Positions 33,659-43,287 are shown, counted from the first letter of the stretch. The stretch is 64,000 nt of DNA from Phenylobacterium sp. SCN 70-31 (GCF_001724605.1 NZ_MEEX01000005.1:110297-174296); one strand, 5' to 3'. The notes: generated by a model not told the origin, from the letters alone. Made by a program: numbers and translations.

Positions 33659-35069
33659 GCGCTACAAGCTGTTCGTCGGTCCGAAGGTACGCCAGCTTCG
33701 CGCGCGGCGGGGCTGGCGGCTGGAGGCCTGCGCCCAGAAGCTGGGGATTTCGGTCAGCTACCTCTCCCAGATCGAGGCCAACCAGCGGCCGGTCACCGAC
33801 CGGGTGCTGGTGGGCCTGATCGAGACCTTCGAGGTGCCGGCCGCGACGTTCGAGGCCGACGAGGGCCAGCGGCTGGTCGCCGATCTGCGCGAGGCGGTGG
33901 CCGACACCGGGACGGGGGAGGAGCCCATCCCGCTCAGCGAGCTGCGTCAGATCGCCCAGCAGGCCCCGGCGCTCGCTCGCCGGTTCCTGGATCTGCACCG
34001 CGCCAATCACCGCCTGGCCGAACGCCTAAAGCTGACCGAGGAAGCCGTGTCCCTGGACGAGGCGACGGCGGCCAGTTCGCTCCTCCCCTACGAGGAGGTC
34101 CGCGACTTCTTCCACTTCAAGGACAACTACATCGACGCCCTGGATCGCGCCGCCGAGGATCTGGCCCAGGAGATCGGCCTCGACGCCTCGGGCCCGGCCG
34201 ACATGCTGATGGAGATGTACCTACGCGAGCGCCTGGGGGTGCGCGTGCGCTACGGTCCCCTGGGCGACGTCATGCGGCGCTACGATCCCACCACCCACGA
34301 GCTCTGGCTGAACGCCAGCCAGCCGGCGGCGACGCGGGCGTTCCAGATGGCCTACCAGGTGGCCGTGGCCAACCTGTCCTCGGTCATCGAAGGCGAACTG
34401 GCGGAAGCGCGGTTCCGCAGCACCGAGGCCGTCGACGTCTGTCGGGTGGGCCTCGGCAACTACGCCGCCGGAGCCCTCATCACCCCATACCGGCGCTTCG
34501 CCGCCCAGGCGCGGGCGCTGCGCCACGACGTCGAGCAGCTCGCCGCCCATTTCGGGGCCAGCCTGGAGCAGGTGTGCCACCGGCTCTCCACCCTCCAGCG
34601 GCCCGGCCACCGGGGCGTCCCGTTCTACTTCGTGCGCCTGGACTACGCCGGCAACATCACCAAGCGCCACAGCGCCACGCGCTTCCGCTTCGCGCGCTTC
34701 GGGGGCGCCTGCCCGCTGTGGAACGTGCACGACGCCGTGGCCGCGCCCGACAGGTTTCTGGTGCAGGTGGCCGCCATGCCCGACGGCGTCCGCTATCTCT
34801 GCGTGGCGCGCGCCGTGGTGAAGCGCTCCGAGAACTATCTCACGCCCGACCGCCGCTACGTCCTGGGCTTCGGCTGCGAGATCGAGCACGCGCACGAGCT
34901 GGTCTATTCCGAAGGCCTGGACCTCAAGGGACCGGCCGCGCCCATCGGCACGAGCTGCCGGATCTGCGAGCGCAACGACTGCGCCCAGCGCGCCTTCCCG
35001 CCGGTGGACCGCCGCCTCAGCGTCCCCGCCCACGAACGCCGCACGGTCCCCTTCCGGCTGGGGAGCTGA
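33657..35069 (+). CDS. XRE-family short-chain fatty acyl transcriptional regulator (RamB/ScfR-like)
   Basis: 470 residues. An N-terminal Cro/CI-type helix-turn-helix (about 8-65: VRQLRARRGWRLEACAQKLG then ISVSYLSQIEANQRPVTDRV) is followed by an IrrE/ImmA-like region (about 160-260; no HExxH visible). A C-terminal DUF2083-type domain has a cysteine cluster, GTSCRICERNDCAQRAFPP. This plan is shared by RamB and related regulators of acetate, propionate and glyoxylate metabolism. The gene starts within a tandem TGTGAAAT repeat. It is convergent with gdhZ, 15 bases apart. No glyoxylate or methylcitrate genes are visible, so the target is unknown. Confidence 0.87.
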   Translation: MRYKLFVGPKVRQLRARRGWRLEACAQKLGISVSYLSQIEANQRPVTDRVLVGLIETFEVPAATFEADEGQRLVADLREAVADTGTGEEPIPLSELRQIAQQAPALARRFLDLHRANHRLAERLKLTEEAVSLDEATAASSLLPYEEVRDFFHFKDNYIDALDRAAEDLAQEIGLDASGPADMLMEMYLRERLGVRVRYGPLGDVMRRYDPTTHELWLNASQPAATRAFQMAYQVAVANLSSVIEGELAEARFRSTEAVDVCRVGLGNYAAGALITPYRRFAAQARALRHDVEQLAAHFGASLEQVCHRLSTLQRPGHRGVPFYFVRLDYAGNITKRHSATRFRFARFGGACPLWNVHDAVAAPDRFLVQVAAMPDGVRYLCVARAVVKRSENYLTPDRRYVLGFGCEIEHAHELVYSEGLDLKGPAAPIGTSCRICERNDCAQRAFPPVDRRLSVPAHERRTVPFRLGS

Positions 35070-35084
35070 TCGGATGGCTCCGGC

Positions 35085-38000
35085 TCAGGACCCGTTACGG
35101 GCCGCCTGACCAGCCTTCCGTCGGCCGCCGGCGGCTTCGGCGGCGAGTTCGCGGAGCGCGGCGTTCGCGATGGTGAGCTTGGCGAAGGACCAGTCGCCCC
35201 CACCGGCCTCGACCTCCTCGATGGTCCGCACGGCCGCCAGCGCCGCATCCGACCGCAGCGCCGCCCAAGACGCCACGGCCTTGTCCGCCCGCTCGGGATC
35301 GTCGCCCGCCTGCGCGCCCCCCGCGAAGGTCATGATGGCCCGGGTGAGCTGCGCCTGTCCGGCCAGCAGATCCTCGATCAGGCGCCGAAGCGCCGTCCGC
35401 TCGAAGATATCGCCCGCCCTGAAGCCGCCGGCCGCGGCCCGCAGCCGGTCGAAGGCGAACGCCGCGCCGGTTGCGTAGTAGAGGCGCGCCACGTTCGGCA
35501 GCGGCCAGCTCGAAGCCTCGGCGAGGTCGACAAGGTCGGCGCCGTTGGTCAGCGGGCCGAGCACCGCCGCCGCCCGGGCATGGGCCTCGGGCGCGCCAGC
35601 CGCCGTCAGCGCCGTCACCTGGGCGTCGACGGCGGCGCGCTCGGCCGCCGACAGCACATCGGGCATCAGGGCGCGCAGGCTGTGGAACCCCGGGGCGTAC
35701 CGCGCCTCCAGCGCGGCCACATCGAGCCCCTCGCGCCCCGAGCGCCGGGCGAGCCAGAAGGTGGCGCCCCGCAGCCCCGAGACCAGCCGACGGAAAAGGG
35801 CCATCTGGCCCGCCGCCGGAATCTTCAGGTCCAGCGCCTCCACGTCCGCCCAGAGCGTCTCGAAGCCCAGCGCCTGCTTGGCGGCTTCGTAGCCGGCGGT
35901 GAGCGCGACGACGTCGCACCCCGCGGACGTCATGGTGCGGGTCGGAAAGCTGGGTCCGCAGCGGTTGACCATGTCGTTGGCCACCACCGTCGCGATGATG
36001 TCGGGCCTGAGCCGGTGGGCGCGGATCGGCGCCTCCCAGGCCTTGCGCACCTTCTTGGGGAAATAGGCCTCCAGGCGCTGTTCCAGGAACGGGTCGGCGG
36101 GCGCCCGGCTGGCGACGATCATACGCTTCAGCTCCAGCTTGCCGTAGGCGAGCAGGACGGCGAGCTCGGGGCGCGACAGGCCGCGGCCCGCCTTGAGGCG
36201 CTCGGCGATCTTCGGCGCGTCGGGCAGGCCTTCCACGGCCCGGTCGAGGCGTCCGGCATGCTCCAGGTCGGCCATGAAGCGCGCATGCGGGTCGAGTTCG
36301 CCGACCGTGTCCATCTCCAGCAGCGACAGCGCCAGGGTCTGTTCGTAGTTGTGACGAAGGACATGGGCGGCCACGTCGTCGGTCATCGCCTTCAGGATCG
36401 TGTCGCGGCGGCGGCGGGTGAGCTGGCCCTGACGTTCCAGCATGCCGGCGGCGATCTTGATGTTCACCTCGTGGTCCGAGGAATCCACACCCGCCGAGTT
36501 GTCGATCGCGTCGGTGTTGATACGCCCGCCCGCTTCCGCGAACTCGATGCGGCCGGCCTGCGTCAGCCCCAGGTTCGCGCCCTCGCCGACCACCTTCACG
36601 CGCAACTCGTCGCCGTTGACGCGCACGGCGTCGTTGGCCTTGTCGCCGGCGTCCATCTGGGTCTCGTGACGCGCCTTCACATAGGTGCCGATGCCGCCCA
36701 GATAGAGCAGCTCGGCCGGCGCCTTGAGGATCAGGTTGATGACCTCGGCGGGCGACAGCGCCTCGGCCTGCGTCCCAAGGAAGGCGCGGACTTCGGGGCT
36801 GAGCGGAATGGATTTCAGAGACCTGGCGAAGACGCCGCCGCCCTCGCTGATCCTGGCCCGGTCGTAATCGTCCCACGAGGACCGCGGCAGGGCGAAGAGG
36901 CGCTCGCGCTCGGCGTAGCCGGCCGCCGGGTCGGGGTCGGGGTCGAGGAAGACGTGGCGATGGTCGAAGGCGGCCTGCAGGCGGATCTGGCGCGACAGCA
37001 GCATGCCGTTGCCGAACACGTCGCCCGACATGTCGCCGCAGCCGACGACGGTGAAGGGCTCGGACTGGATGTCCTTGCCCATCTCGCGGAAGTGACGCTT
37101 CACCGCCTCCCAGGCGCCGCGGGCCGTGATGCCCATCGCCTTGTGGTCGTAGCCGGCCGACCCGCCCGAGGCGAAGGCGTCGCCCAGCCAGAAGCCGTAG
37201 GATTCGGCCAGTGCGTTGGCGATGTCCGAGAAGGTGGCCGTGCCCTTGTCGGCCGCCACCACGAGGTAGGGATCGTCGCCATCGTGGGCGATCACCGCGT
37301 CGGGACGCACCACCTTGCCGGCGGCGTCCAGGTTGTCGGTGAGGTCCAGCAGGCCCGACAGGAAGGTCGTGTAGGCGGCGATCGCCTCGGCGCGCACCGC
37401 CTCGGGTGAGCCGCCCTTGGGAAGCTGCTTGGGATAGAATCCACCCTTCGAGCCCACCGGCACGATCACGGCGTTCTTGACCTGCTGGGCCTTCACCAGC
37501 CCGAGGACTTCGGTGCGGAAGTCGTCGCGCCGGTCGCTCCACCGCAGGCCGCCGCGGGCCACCGGGCCGAAACGCAGGTGGACGCCCTCGACCGCCGTGG
37601 ACCAGACGAAGATCTCGCGGAACGGCTTGGGCGCCGGCAGGTCGGCCAGCACGCCGCTGGCCACCTTGAACGAGATATAGGGTTTGGGCGCGCCGTCGGG
37701 CGCACGCTGGTAGAAGTTGGTGCGCTGAATGGCGCCCACCAGCAGGGCCAGGCGGCGCAGGACGCGGTCGTCGTCCAGGCTCTCGACGGCCTGCAGCGCC
37801 TGGACGATCTCGTCCATCACCGAGGTGGCCTGGGCCTGGCGCGCCTCCAGCCCGACCGCCAACGCGGGGTCGAACCGGATGCGGAACAGGTCGAGGATCA
37901 GCCGGGTCACGCCGGGATGGTTCGACAGCGCCTCTTCCTGCACCCGCTGCGACGGGTCGAGCCCCGACTGCTGGCGGTATCGCGCCAGAGCCCGCACCAG

Positions 38001-40004
38001 GGCCACGTCGCGCCAGGGCAGCGACAGCTCCATGACCAGCCGGTTGAACCCGTCGTTCTCGGTGCGCCCGCTCCAGACGGCGGCCACGGCGTCCTCGAAG
38101 ACGCCCTTGAGTTCGGCGAAGATCAGGTCCCCGCCCCGCGGATCCTCGATCTCGAAGTCGTGGACCCAGACCGTCTCACCGTCGGCCGGCGTCACCGCGA
38201 ACCCGGCCTCGGCCATCGCCTTCAGGCCCATGTTCTCCAGGATCGGCAGCACCTCGGCCAGCGGCGCGGGCTGGCTCTTGCGGTAGAGTTTGAAGCGGAA
38301 CTGAAGGGCGTTGTCGCCGTCCGTCCGGTAGGCCCGGACCCGGATCGACGCATCGCCGAACCGGTCCAGCACGGCCAGGTCGGCCAGGGCCTCGCCTGCA
38401 TCGAAGCGGTCGCGGTAGCCCGCCGGGAACGCGTCGCGATAGCGGGCGACGGTTTCGCCCACGGTCTCCGGGTCCTGGGCGCCGGCGCGCACCGCGGCTT
38501 CGAAGCGATCTTCCCAGGTGCGCGAGGCCTCGGCGATTTCGGCCTCGACGCGGCTCAGGTCCGGGGCCCGGTGATGGCCCGGCGTGAACCCGATGATGAA
38601 GTGAACCCGGGCGAGCGGCGTGTCGTTGAAGCTGGGGTAGTAGGCCGACAGGCGGCCGCCGTACGCCGCGGCCAGGATCTCGCCCGCCCGCTTCCGAAGA
38701 TCGGAATCGTAGCGGTCGCGCGGCACGAACAGCAGGATCGACGCGAAGCGGTCGAAGGGGTCCTTGCGCTCGAACAGACGCACGCGGGGGCGATCCGACA
38801 GGTGCAGGACGCCCAGCGCGATCCGCAGCAGATCGTCCTCGCTGATCTGGAAGAGTTCGTCGCGCGGATGGTTCTCGACGATGTTCTTGAGGCGCTTCTC
38901 GTTGTAGCTGCCGGGCGCCGCGCCGGCGCGGGCGAGGACACGCGCCACCTTCTCCCGGACCAGCGGAACGGTCCCGGCGGGCTGGTCGTAGGCCTCGGCG
39001 GTGAACAGGCCCACGAAGCGCACCTCGCCCGAGGGACGACCGTCGGCGCCGTACCGCTTGACCCCCACATAGTCCATGTAGCCACGGCGGTGGACGCGGC
39101 TCTTGACGTTCGACTTGGCGATGGTGAGCGCCGGGTCGCGGACGATACGGTCCTTCATGGCGCCCATCAGCACGGCCGGCTCGTTGGCGCGCCGCAACAC
39201 CGTGCGGTCGGGATCCCGCAGGACGCCCAGGCCATCGGTGGGCTGGTACAGCGGCTCGGCGGCCGCGTAGTCGCCGTTCTTGAGGCGGGGATACTCGTAG
39301 ACGCGGGCGCCCAGGAACACGAAGTGCTGGGCGTGCAGCCACTCCAGGAAGGCCACCTCGTCGGGACGCGCCTTGCCCGACGCCCGAAGCTCCTCGACCG
39401 TGCGGCCCATCAGATCCAGCATGGCGGGGAAATCGTCCACCGCGGCGCGGACGTCGGCCAGGGTGTCCTTGACCCCCTCGATCAGCGCGGCCTCTCGGTC
39501 GACGCCGATCGGCTCGAGCATCACGGCGATCATCGACTCGCGGCGCGGCGTCCCGCCCGGGGCGCGATAGCCGGCGCGGTCGCGGGCCACCTCGACGATG
39601 GGGTGGAACATGGCCCGCACGTTCAGGCCCTGGTCGGCGATCTCGCCCATGACGCTGTCGACGAGGAAAGGCGCGTCGTCCTGCACGATCTCCAGCCGGT
39701 CGAGCTCGGCGTCCAAAGCGGGGGCGATGCGCACCTGAGGACTGCGGCCCCGCCGCCGCCCGGCGAAGCGCCAGACCTCGGCGAGGTTGCGCGCCAGGCC
39801 CGCAGCGCCGAGCTCGGCCAGCTCGTCGGGTTCGGCGTCGGCAGCCACCTGGCGGGCGAACGCCTTGACGCCGACGGCCTCGGGATCGTCTCGCAGCTCC
39901 GCCAGCAGGGCGCGAGAGAGGGCCAGGCCTACGCGGGGCGGATCGCCGGCGGACGCCGTGCGGGGCGAAGTGTTGCGGGTCTTGGCCTGAGGTTTGCGGC
40001 TCAT
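35085..40004 (-). CDS. gdhZ: NAD-specific glutamate dehydrogenase, 180-kDa class
   Basis: 1639 residues from the ATG at 40004 (MSRKPQAKTRNTSPRT; longer upstream frame rejected as low-complexity). The N-terminal half carries ACT-like regulatory segments. The catalytic core (about 760-1250) has RFGPVARGGLRWSDRRDDF, the Lys-containing VGSKGGFYPKQ, and DMSGDVFGNGMLLS of the dinucleotide-binding domain. Length and motifs match the large NAD-GDH family. It deaminates glutamate to 2-oxoglutarate. In Caulobacter the orthologue GdhZ also destabilises FtsZ rings, linking glutamate catabolism to division; whether that holds here is inference. Its 5' side carries three strong hairpins before the next upstream gene. 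Confidence 0.95.
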   Translation of the reverse strand: MSRKPQAKTRNTSPRTASAGDPPRVGLALSRALLAELRDDPEAVGVKAFARQVAADAEPDELAELGAAGLARNLAEVWRFAGRRRGRSPQVRIAPALDAELDRLEIVQDDAPFLVDSVMGEIADQGLNVRAMFHPIVEVARDRAGYRAPGGTPRRESMIAVMLEPIGVDREAALIEGVKDTLADVRAAVDDFPAMLDLMGRTVEELRASGKARPDEVAFLEWLHAQHFVFLGARVYEYPRLKNGDYAAAEPLYQPTDGLGVLRDPDRTVLRRANEPAVLMGAMKDRIVRDPALTIAKSNVKSRVHRRGYMDYVGVKRYGADGRPSGEVRFVGLFTAEAYDQPAGTVPLVREKVARVLARAGAAPGSYNEKRLKNIVENHPRDELFQISEDDLLRIALGVLHLSDRPRVRLFERKDPFDRFASILLFVPRDRYDSDLRKRAGEILAAAYGGRLSAYYPSFNDTPLARVHFIIGFTPGHHRAPDLSRVEAEIAEASRTWEDRFEAAVRAGAQDPETVGETVARYRDAFPAGYRDRFDAGEALADLAVLDRFGDASIRVRAYRTDGDNALQFRFKLYRKSQPAPLAEVLPILENMGLKAMAEAGFAVTPADGETVWVHDFEIEDPRGGDLIFAELKGVFEDAVAAVWSGRTENDGFNRLVMELSLPWRDVALVRALARYRQQSGLDPSQRVQEEALSNHPGVTRLILDLFRIRFDPALAVGLEARQAQATSVMDEIVQALQAVESLDDDRVLRRLALLVGAIQRTNFYQRAPDGAPKPYISFKVASGVLADLPAPKPFREIFVWSTAVEGVHLRFGPVARGGLRWSDRRDDFRTEVLGLVKAQQVKNAVIVPVGSKGGFYPKQLPKGGSPEAVRAEAIAAYTTFLSGLLDLTDNLDAAGKVVRPDAVIAHDGDDPYLVVAADKGTATFSDIANALAESYGFWLGDAFASGGSAGYDHKAMGITARGAWEAVKRHFREMGKDIQSEPFTVVGCGDMSGDVFGNGMLLSRQIRLQAAFDHRHVFLDPDPDPAAGYAERERLFALPRSSWDDYDRARISEGGGVFARSLKSIPLSPEVRAFLGTQAEALSPAEVINLILKAPAELLYLGGIGTYVKARHETQMDAGDKANDAVRVNGDELRVKVVGEGANLGLTQAGRIEFAEAGGRINTDAIDNSAGVDSSDHEVNIKIAAGMLERQGQLTRRRRDTILKAMTDDVAAHVLRHNYEQTLALSLLEMDTVGELDPHARFMADLEHAGRLDRAVEGLPDAPKIAERLKAGRGLSRPELAVLLAYGKLELKRMIVASRAPADPFLEQRLEAYFPKKVRKAWEAPIRAHRLRPDIIATVVANDMVNRCGPSFPTRTMTSAGCDVVALTAGYEAAKQALGFETLWADVEALDLKIPAAGQMALFRRLVSGLRGATFWLARRSGREGLDVAALEARYAPGFHSLRALMPDVLSAAERAAVDAQVTALTAAGAPEAHARAAAVLGPLTNGADLVDLAEASSWPLPNVARLYYATGAAFAFDRLRAAAGGFRAGDIFERTALRRLIEDLLAGQAQLTRAIMTFAGGAQAGDDPERADKAVASWAALRSDAALAAVRTIEEVEAGGGDWSFAKLTIANAALRELAAEAAGGRRKAGQAARNGS

Positions 40005-40047
40005 CGGACGGCGCCCGCTGTGAAACGGCCCCCCCCGGATGCGAGAA

Positions 40048-40146
40048 CGCCGCCGGAGGAGAGTGTCCGGCGGCGCGTGGTTCCGCCGTGGGGGAGCGGC
40101 GGAACGCGGGGTGCTCGCTGCGCCCGCGGGGTTGGGGGACGGGCGC
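40048..40146 (-). other. Three consecutive perfect hairpins in the gdhZ upstream region
   Basis: Stems: CGCCGCCGGA/TCCGGCGGCG (40048-40057/40066-40075), GTTCCGCCG/CGGCGGAAC (40080-40088/40097-40105), GCGCCCG/CGGGCGC (40120-40126/40140-40146). All pairings are Watson-Crick. Transcribed toward gdhZ, the first two loops read CACTCTCC and CTCCCCCA. C-rich loops in stable hairpins are typical of several alphaproteobacterial sRNAs and leaders. It may be a structured 5' UTR of gdhZ, the transcript end of the upstream permease gene, or an sRNA. Confidence 0.5.
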
Positions 40147-40218
40147 ACCTGTCGGACGAACTCGCCGTCCGACACGCTTCATGTAGGAATGCGATCCTCA
40201 CGATTGAAGCCCCTGCTC

Positions 40219-41370
40219 TCAAGAACTTGATCGTCGCCTGGCGGGCGGCTTGCGGGCCGGCCTGGATGCTCTGGTCGCCTTGGCCACTTCCTCCGGAGCC
40301 GGCTCCGTTTCTCGCCGCAGCTCGCCGGGATCGCCGTCCTCGGACAGGATCACCGCGATCCAGCGCGTGCCCGCGAACTGCGCGAGGATGACCATCATCA
40401 CCGTGGTCAGCGGCGTCGACAGGAAGGCGCCGGTCAATCCCCAGACGACCGTCCAGAACGCCAGGGCGAGCAGCAGCACGATGGGGTCGATATTGAGGCT
40501 CCGGCCCTGCATCCGCGGCAGGACGACGTTGCCGACGAAGGTCGTGACCGCCTGCAGGACCACGAACAGGACGATCGCCTGCCAGAGGGTGTCGAACTGG
40601 AGCAGGGCGAAGATCGGCGGCGCGGCGACGGCGATCACCCCGCCCACGAAGGGGATGTAGGAGGCGATGAAGATCAGGATCGCCCAGAAGAGCGCGTTGT
40701 CGAGGCCCACCGCCACCATCGCCAGCCAGGAGGCGACCGCGATCATCAGGCCGGTGACCGTCTGCACCCACAGGTACTGCTCGACGCCGTTGCGGATGCG
40801 CAGGAAGGCCGAAACCGCCTCCTGCCGCTCGTCCCGCGTCGCGAACAGGTGGATGGCCTTGCGCTCCCAGCCGCGCCGGGAGGCCAGGATGAAGCCCAGG
40901 TAGACCAGCACGAAGACGGCCGTGGAGACGAAGCTCTGGAGGCTCTGGGCGACCTGGCCCAGGTAGCTGGCGGGATTCAGCTCCTGCACGAGCTGGGTCA
41001 GGGACGGCGGGGCGTCCATGCCGGCCAGCGCCGCCAGCCGCGCGATGAGACCGTTGAGCTTCGGCGCGTAGGCGACGAGCTGGGTCGCGAACGAGGTGGC
41101 GTTGTCGGCGATGAAGAACGCCGCGGCGCCGAAGATGAACACAGACAGCACGATCGCCAGCGGCATGGCGAACCGCTTGGAGACGAAAGGCGCCCGCTGT
41201 TCGAGCACGCGGGCGAAGCTGTCGATCATCACCGCGAGGAAGAGCGCGAGCGCCAGCGGCGTCAGGATGTCGGAGAGGACGTAGAGGATCGTCCCGCAGG
41301 CGATGGTCGCCAGGATCACCACGGCGTTGCGGGAAACGGCGTCGGCCGTCGGGGGGCCTTGGGCTGGCAT
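40219..41370 (-). CDS. AI-2E family (PerM-type) permease
   Basis: 383 residues from the ATG at 41370 (GAGAG upstream); a TTG at 41424 would add 18 low-complexity residues. About eight membrane helices and the family's conserved elements are visible: LYVLSDILTPLALALFLAVM, IASYIPFVGGVIAV, VLPRMQGRSLNIDPIVLLLA and the final helix TPLTTVMMVILAQF. The basic tail is cytoplasmic. Members are proposed exporters of small molecules (TqsA for autoinducer-2; others antiport Na+/H+). The substrate is unknown here. It lies upstream of gdhZ on the same strand, separated by the three-hairpin region. Confidence 0.9.
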   Translation of the reverse strand: MPAQGPPTADAVSRNAVVILATIACGTILYVLSDILTPLALALFLAVMIDSFARVLEQRAPFVSKRFAMPLAIVLSVFIFGAAAFFIADNATSFATQLVAYAPKLNGLIARLAALAGMDAPPSLTQLVQELNPASYLGQVAQSLQSFVSTAVFVLVYLGFILASRRGWERKAIHLFATRDERQEAVSAFLRIRNGVEQYLWVQTVTGLMIAVASWLAMVAVGLDNALFWAILIFIASYIPFVGGVIAVAAPPIFALLQFDTLWQAIVLFVVLQAVTTFVGNVVLPRMQGRSLNIDPIVLLLALAFWTVVWGLTGAFLSTPLTTVMMVILAQFAGTRWIAVILSEDGDPGELRRETEPAPEEVAKATRASRPARKPPARRRSSS

Positions 41371-41550
41371 CGGCGCTCTCGTTCGACTCGGCGGGACTTT
41401 CGGCGGCGCCGCAAGTGACGTCAAATCGGGTTCGCTCTACCCTGGTTCCCATCGGGTTTGGAGGTATTTTGCCACGGGCGTGCAAAATCCGGCACGAAGC
41501 GTCACCTTAGGCTGGCGCGCGATCCTCCGGTTTCTCCGTTGATCTGGGGG

Positions 41551-41628
41551 CGAAAAACACGAAAGAACGCAGGGTGCGCGAGGCGTCGTCCGGCAAGGGG
41601 CGCACCTCGGCGGCTTTCGTGATCTTCG
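41551..41628. repeat. CACGAAAG foldback repeat
   Basis: 29-base imperfect inverted repeats, 41551-41579 against 41600-41628, 21 of 29 pairing, with the shared core ACGAAAG / CTTTCGT and outer GGTGCGC / GCGCACC. It occupies the 301-base gap between the divergent AI-2E permease and the HerA-like ATPase. The remaining part of that gap shows no gene. It is related to the repeats at 7683 and 21437-21686. Confidence 0.5.
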
Positions 41629-41671
41629 GGTGTCCGTGTGGCGGCGCCGGCGGACGGAGGAGTGGCTGGGA

Positions 41672-43201
41672 ATGAGCGAAAACGGCGTTCTGATCGGGGT
41701 TTCGGACCACCCCGAGCATCTGTTGCTGCATCGCGCCAACCGGCACGGGCTGGTGGCCGGTGCGACCGGCACGGGCAAGACGGTGACGCTCCAGATCCTG
41801 GCTCAGGGCCTCTCGGACGCCGGGGTGCCGGTGTTCTGCGCCGACGTGAAGGGCGACCTGTCCGGCATCGCCGCGGTCGGAGCGCCGAACGACAAGATGC
41901 TCGCCCGCGCCGAGAAGATGGGCCTGGCGCTGAATCCCGTCGCCGCCCCGACCGTCTTCTGGGACCTGTTCGGACAGCAGGGCCATCCGATCCGGGCCAC
42001 CATCTCGGAGATGGGTCCGCTGCTCCTCTCGCGGATTCTGGAACTGAACGACACCCAGGAAGGCGCGCTCTCGGTGGTGTTCCGCGCCGCCGACGAGGAA
42101 GGCCTGCTGCTCATCGACCTGAAGGACCTGCGCGCGGCCCTGAACTGGGCCTCCGAGAACGCCAAGGCGCTGTCGGCGAAATACGGCAACCTCTCGGGCA
42201 CGACCGTCGCCACGATCCAGCGCAAGCTCCTGGTCCTCGAGGACCAGGGCGGCGGGCACATCTTCGGCGAGCCGGCGCTCCAGCTCTCGGACCTCATGCG
42301 CACGGACGGCTCGGGCCGGGGCTATGTGAACGTGCTGGCGGCCGACAAGCTCATCACCTCGCCGCGGCTCTACGCCACCTTCCTCCTGTGGCTGATGAGC
42401 GAACTGTTCGAGGAGCTCCCCGAGGTGGGCGACCCGGAGAAGCCGCGCCTGGCCTTCTTCTTCGATGAGGCGCACCTCCTGTTCCGCGATGCGCCCAAGC
42501 CGCTGCTGGAAAAGGTGGAGCAGGTGGTGCGCCTGATCCGGTCCAAGGGGGTCGGCGTCTACTTCGTCACCCAGAATCCCGCCGACATCCCGGACGTGGT
42601 CCTGGGCCAGCTCGGCAACCGTATCCAGCATGCGCTGCGCGCCTATACGCCGGCCGAGCAGCGGGGGCTGAAGGCGGCGTCCGGCAGCTTCCGCGTCAAC
42701 CCCGCCTTCGACACCGCCGAGGCGATCCAGGGCCTGGGCGTCGGCGAGGCCCTGGTCTCGGTGCTGGACGAGAAGGGCGCCCCGACGGTGGTGCAGAAGA
42801 CTCTCATCCGGCCTCCCGCCTCGCGCCTCGGCCCGCTGACGCCGCCCGAGCGCGCGGGCGTCATGGCCCAGAGTCCGGTCCGCGGGCTCTACGACGAGGC
42901 CAAGGACCGCGAGTCGGCGTTCGAAGTGCTCCAGGGCCGCGCAGTCCAGGCGTCGCAGGCCGCCGCGACGGCGCAGGCCGAGACGGCGGCGGCGGCCCAG
43001 CGCGAAGCCGAGGCCAGGGCGGCGGCCAAACAACCCGCCGCCAAGGCGCCCAAGGCGGCCCGGGCCTCGTCGCGCATGACCATGACCGAGGTCTTCACCA
43101 GCACCCTCGTGCGAAACGTGGCCAACCAGGTCGGGCGCGAGCTGATCCGCGGCGTCCTCGGCGGCCTCACCGGCGGCAGCCGGGCGACGAAGCGGCGATG
43201 A
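41672..43201 (+). CDS. HerA-like ATPase (DUF853)
   Basis: 509 residues; the ATG at 41672 gives the family N-terminus (SENGVLIGVSDHPEHLLLHR) with GGAGGAG upstream. P-loop VAGATGTGKTVTLQ near residue 35; Walker B LAFFFDEAHLLF near residue 265; VGVYFVTQNPADIPDVVLGQ sensor region; LGNRIQHALRAYTP. It is a member of the HerA/FtsK-type motor family annotated as helicase HerA-like or DUF853. The C-terminal 90 residues are an Ala/Glu-rich coiled coil ending in a basic segment. Archaeal HerA works with NurA in end resection; no NurA is nearby, and the bacterial role is not established. Confidence 0.9.
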   Translation: MSENGVLIGVSDHPEHLLLHRANRHGLVAGATGTGKTVTLQILAQGLSDAGVPVFCADVKGDLSGIAAVGAPNDKMLARAEKMGLALNPVAAPTVFWDLFGQQGHPIRATISEMGPLLLSRILELNDTQEGALSVVFRAADEEGLLLIDLKDLRAALNWASENAKALSAKYGNLSGTTVATIQRKLLVLEDQGGGHIFGEPALQLSDLMRTDGSGRGYVNVLAADKLITSPRLYATFLLWLMSELFEELPEVGDPEKPRLAFFFDEAHLLFRDAPKPLLEKVEQVVRLIRSKGVGVYFVTQNPADIPDVVLGQLGNRIQHALRAYTPAEQRGLKAASGSFRVNPAFDTAEAIQGLGVGEALVSVLDEKGAPTVVQKTLIRPPASRLGPLTPPERAGVMAQSPVRGLYDEAKDRESAFEVLQGRAVQASQAAATAQAETAAAAQREAEARAAAKQPAAKAPKAARASSRMTMTEVFTSTLVRNVANQVGRELIRGVLGGLTGGSRATKRR

Positions 43202-43220
43202 CGCCGCTTCCGGATCTTTA

Positions 43221-43237
43221 TTGCGATTGACTCGCAA
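43221..43237. promoter_or_regulatory. Fur-like palindrome, distal copy
   Basis: TTGCGATTGACTCGCAA contains TGCGATT-G-ACTCGCA, a 7-1-7 dyad with one mismatch. The second copy is 37 bases downstream centre to centre. The arrangement resembles alphaproteobacterial Fur operators. Confidence 0.55.
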
Positions 43238-43257
43238 CAAGGGCCGCCGCACTGTTC

Positions 43258-43274
43258 TTGCGACTTAATCGCAA
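43258..43274. promoter_or_regulatory. Fur-like palindrome, proximal copy
   Basis: TTGCGACTTAATCGCAA, extendable by one pair to CTTGCGA...TCGCAAG (43257-43275), lies 13 bases before the start of the downstream unknown gene. Occupancy here would block ribosome-site transcription. Confidence 0.55.
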
Positions 43275-43287
43275 GAAGGGCGCGCGC

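Noticed and set aside
35580..40391. Very long plus-strand frames opposite gdhZ
   Set aside because: High-GC antisense frames; the His/Gly/Arg-rich translation has no domains, whereas the minus strand gives a complete glutamate dehydrogenase.
41425..41456. LexA box GTTC...GTTC upstream of the permease/HerA region
   Set aside because: Spacer is 11 bases, not 7.
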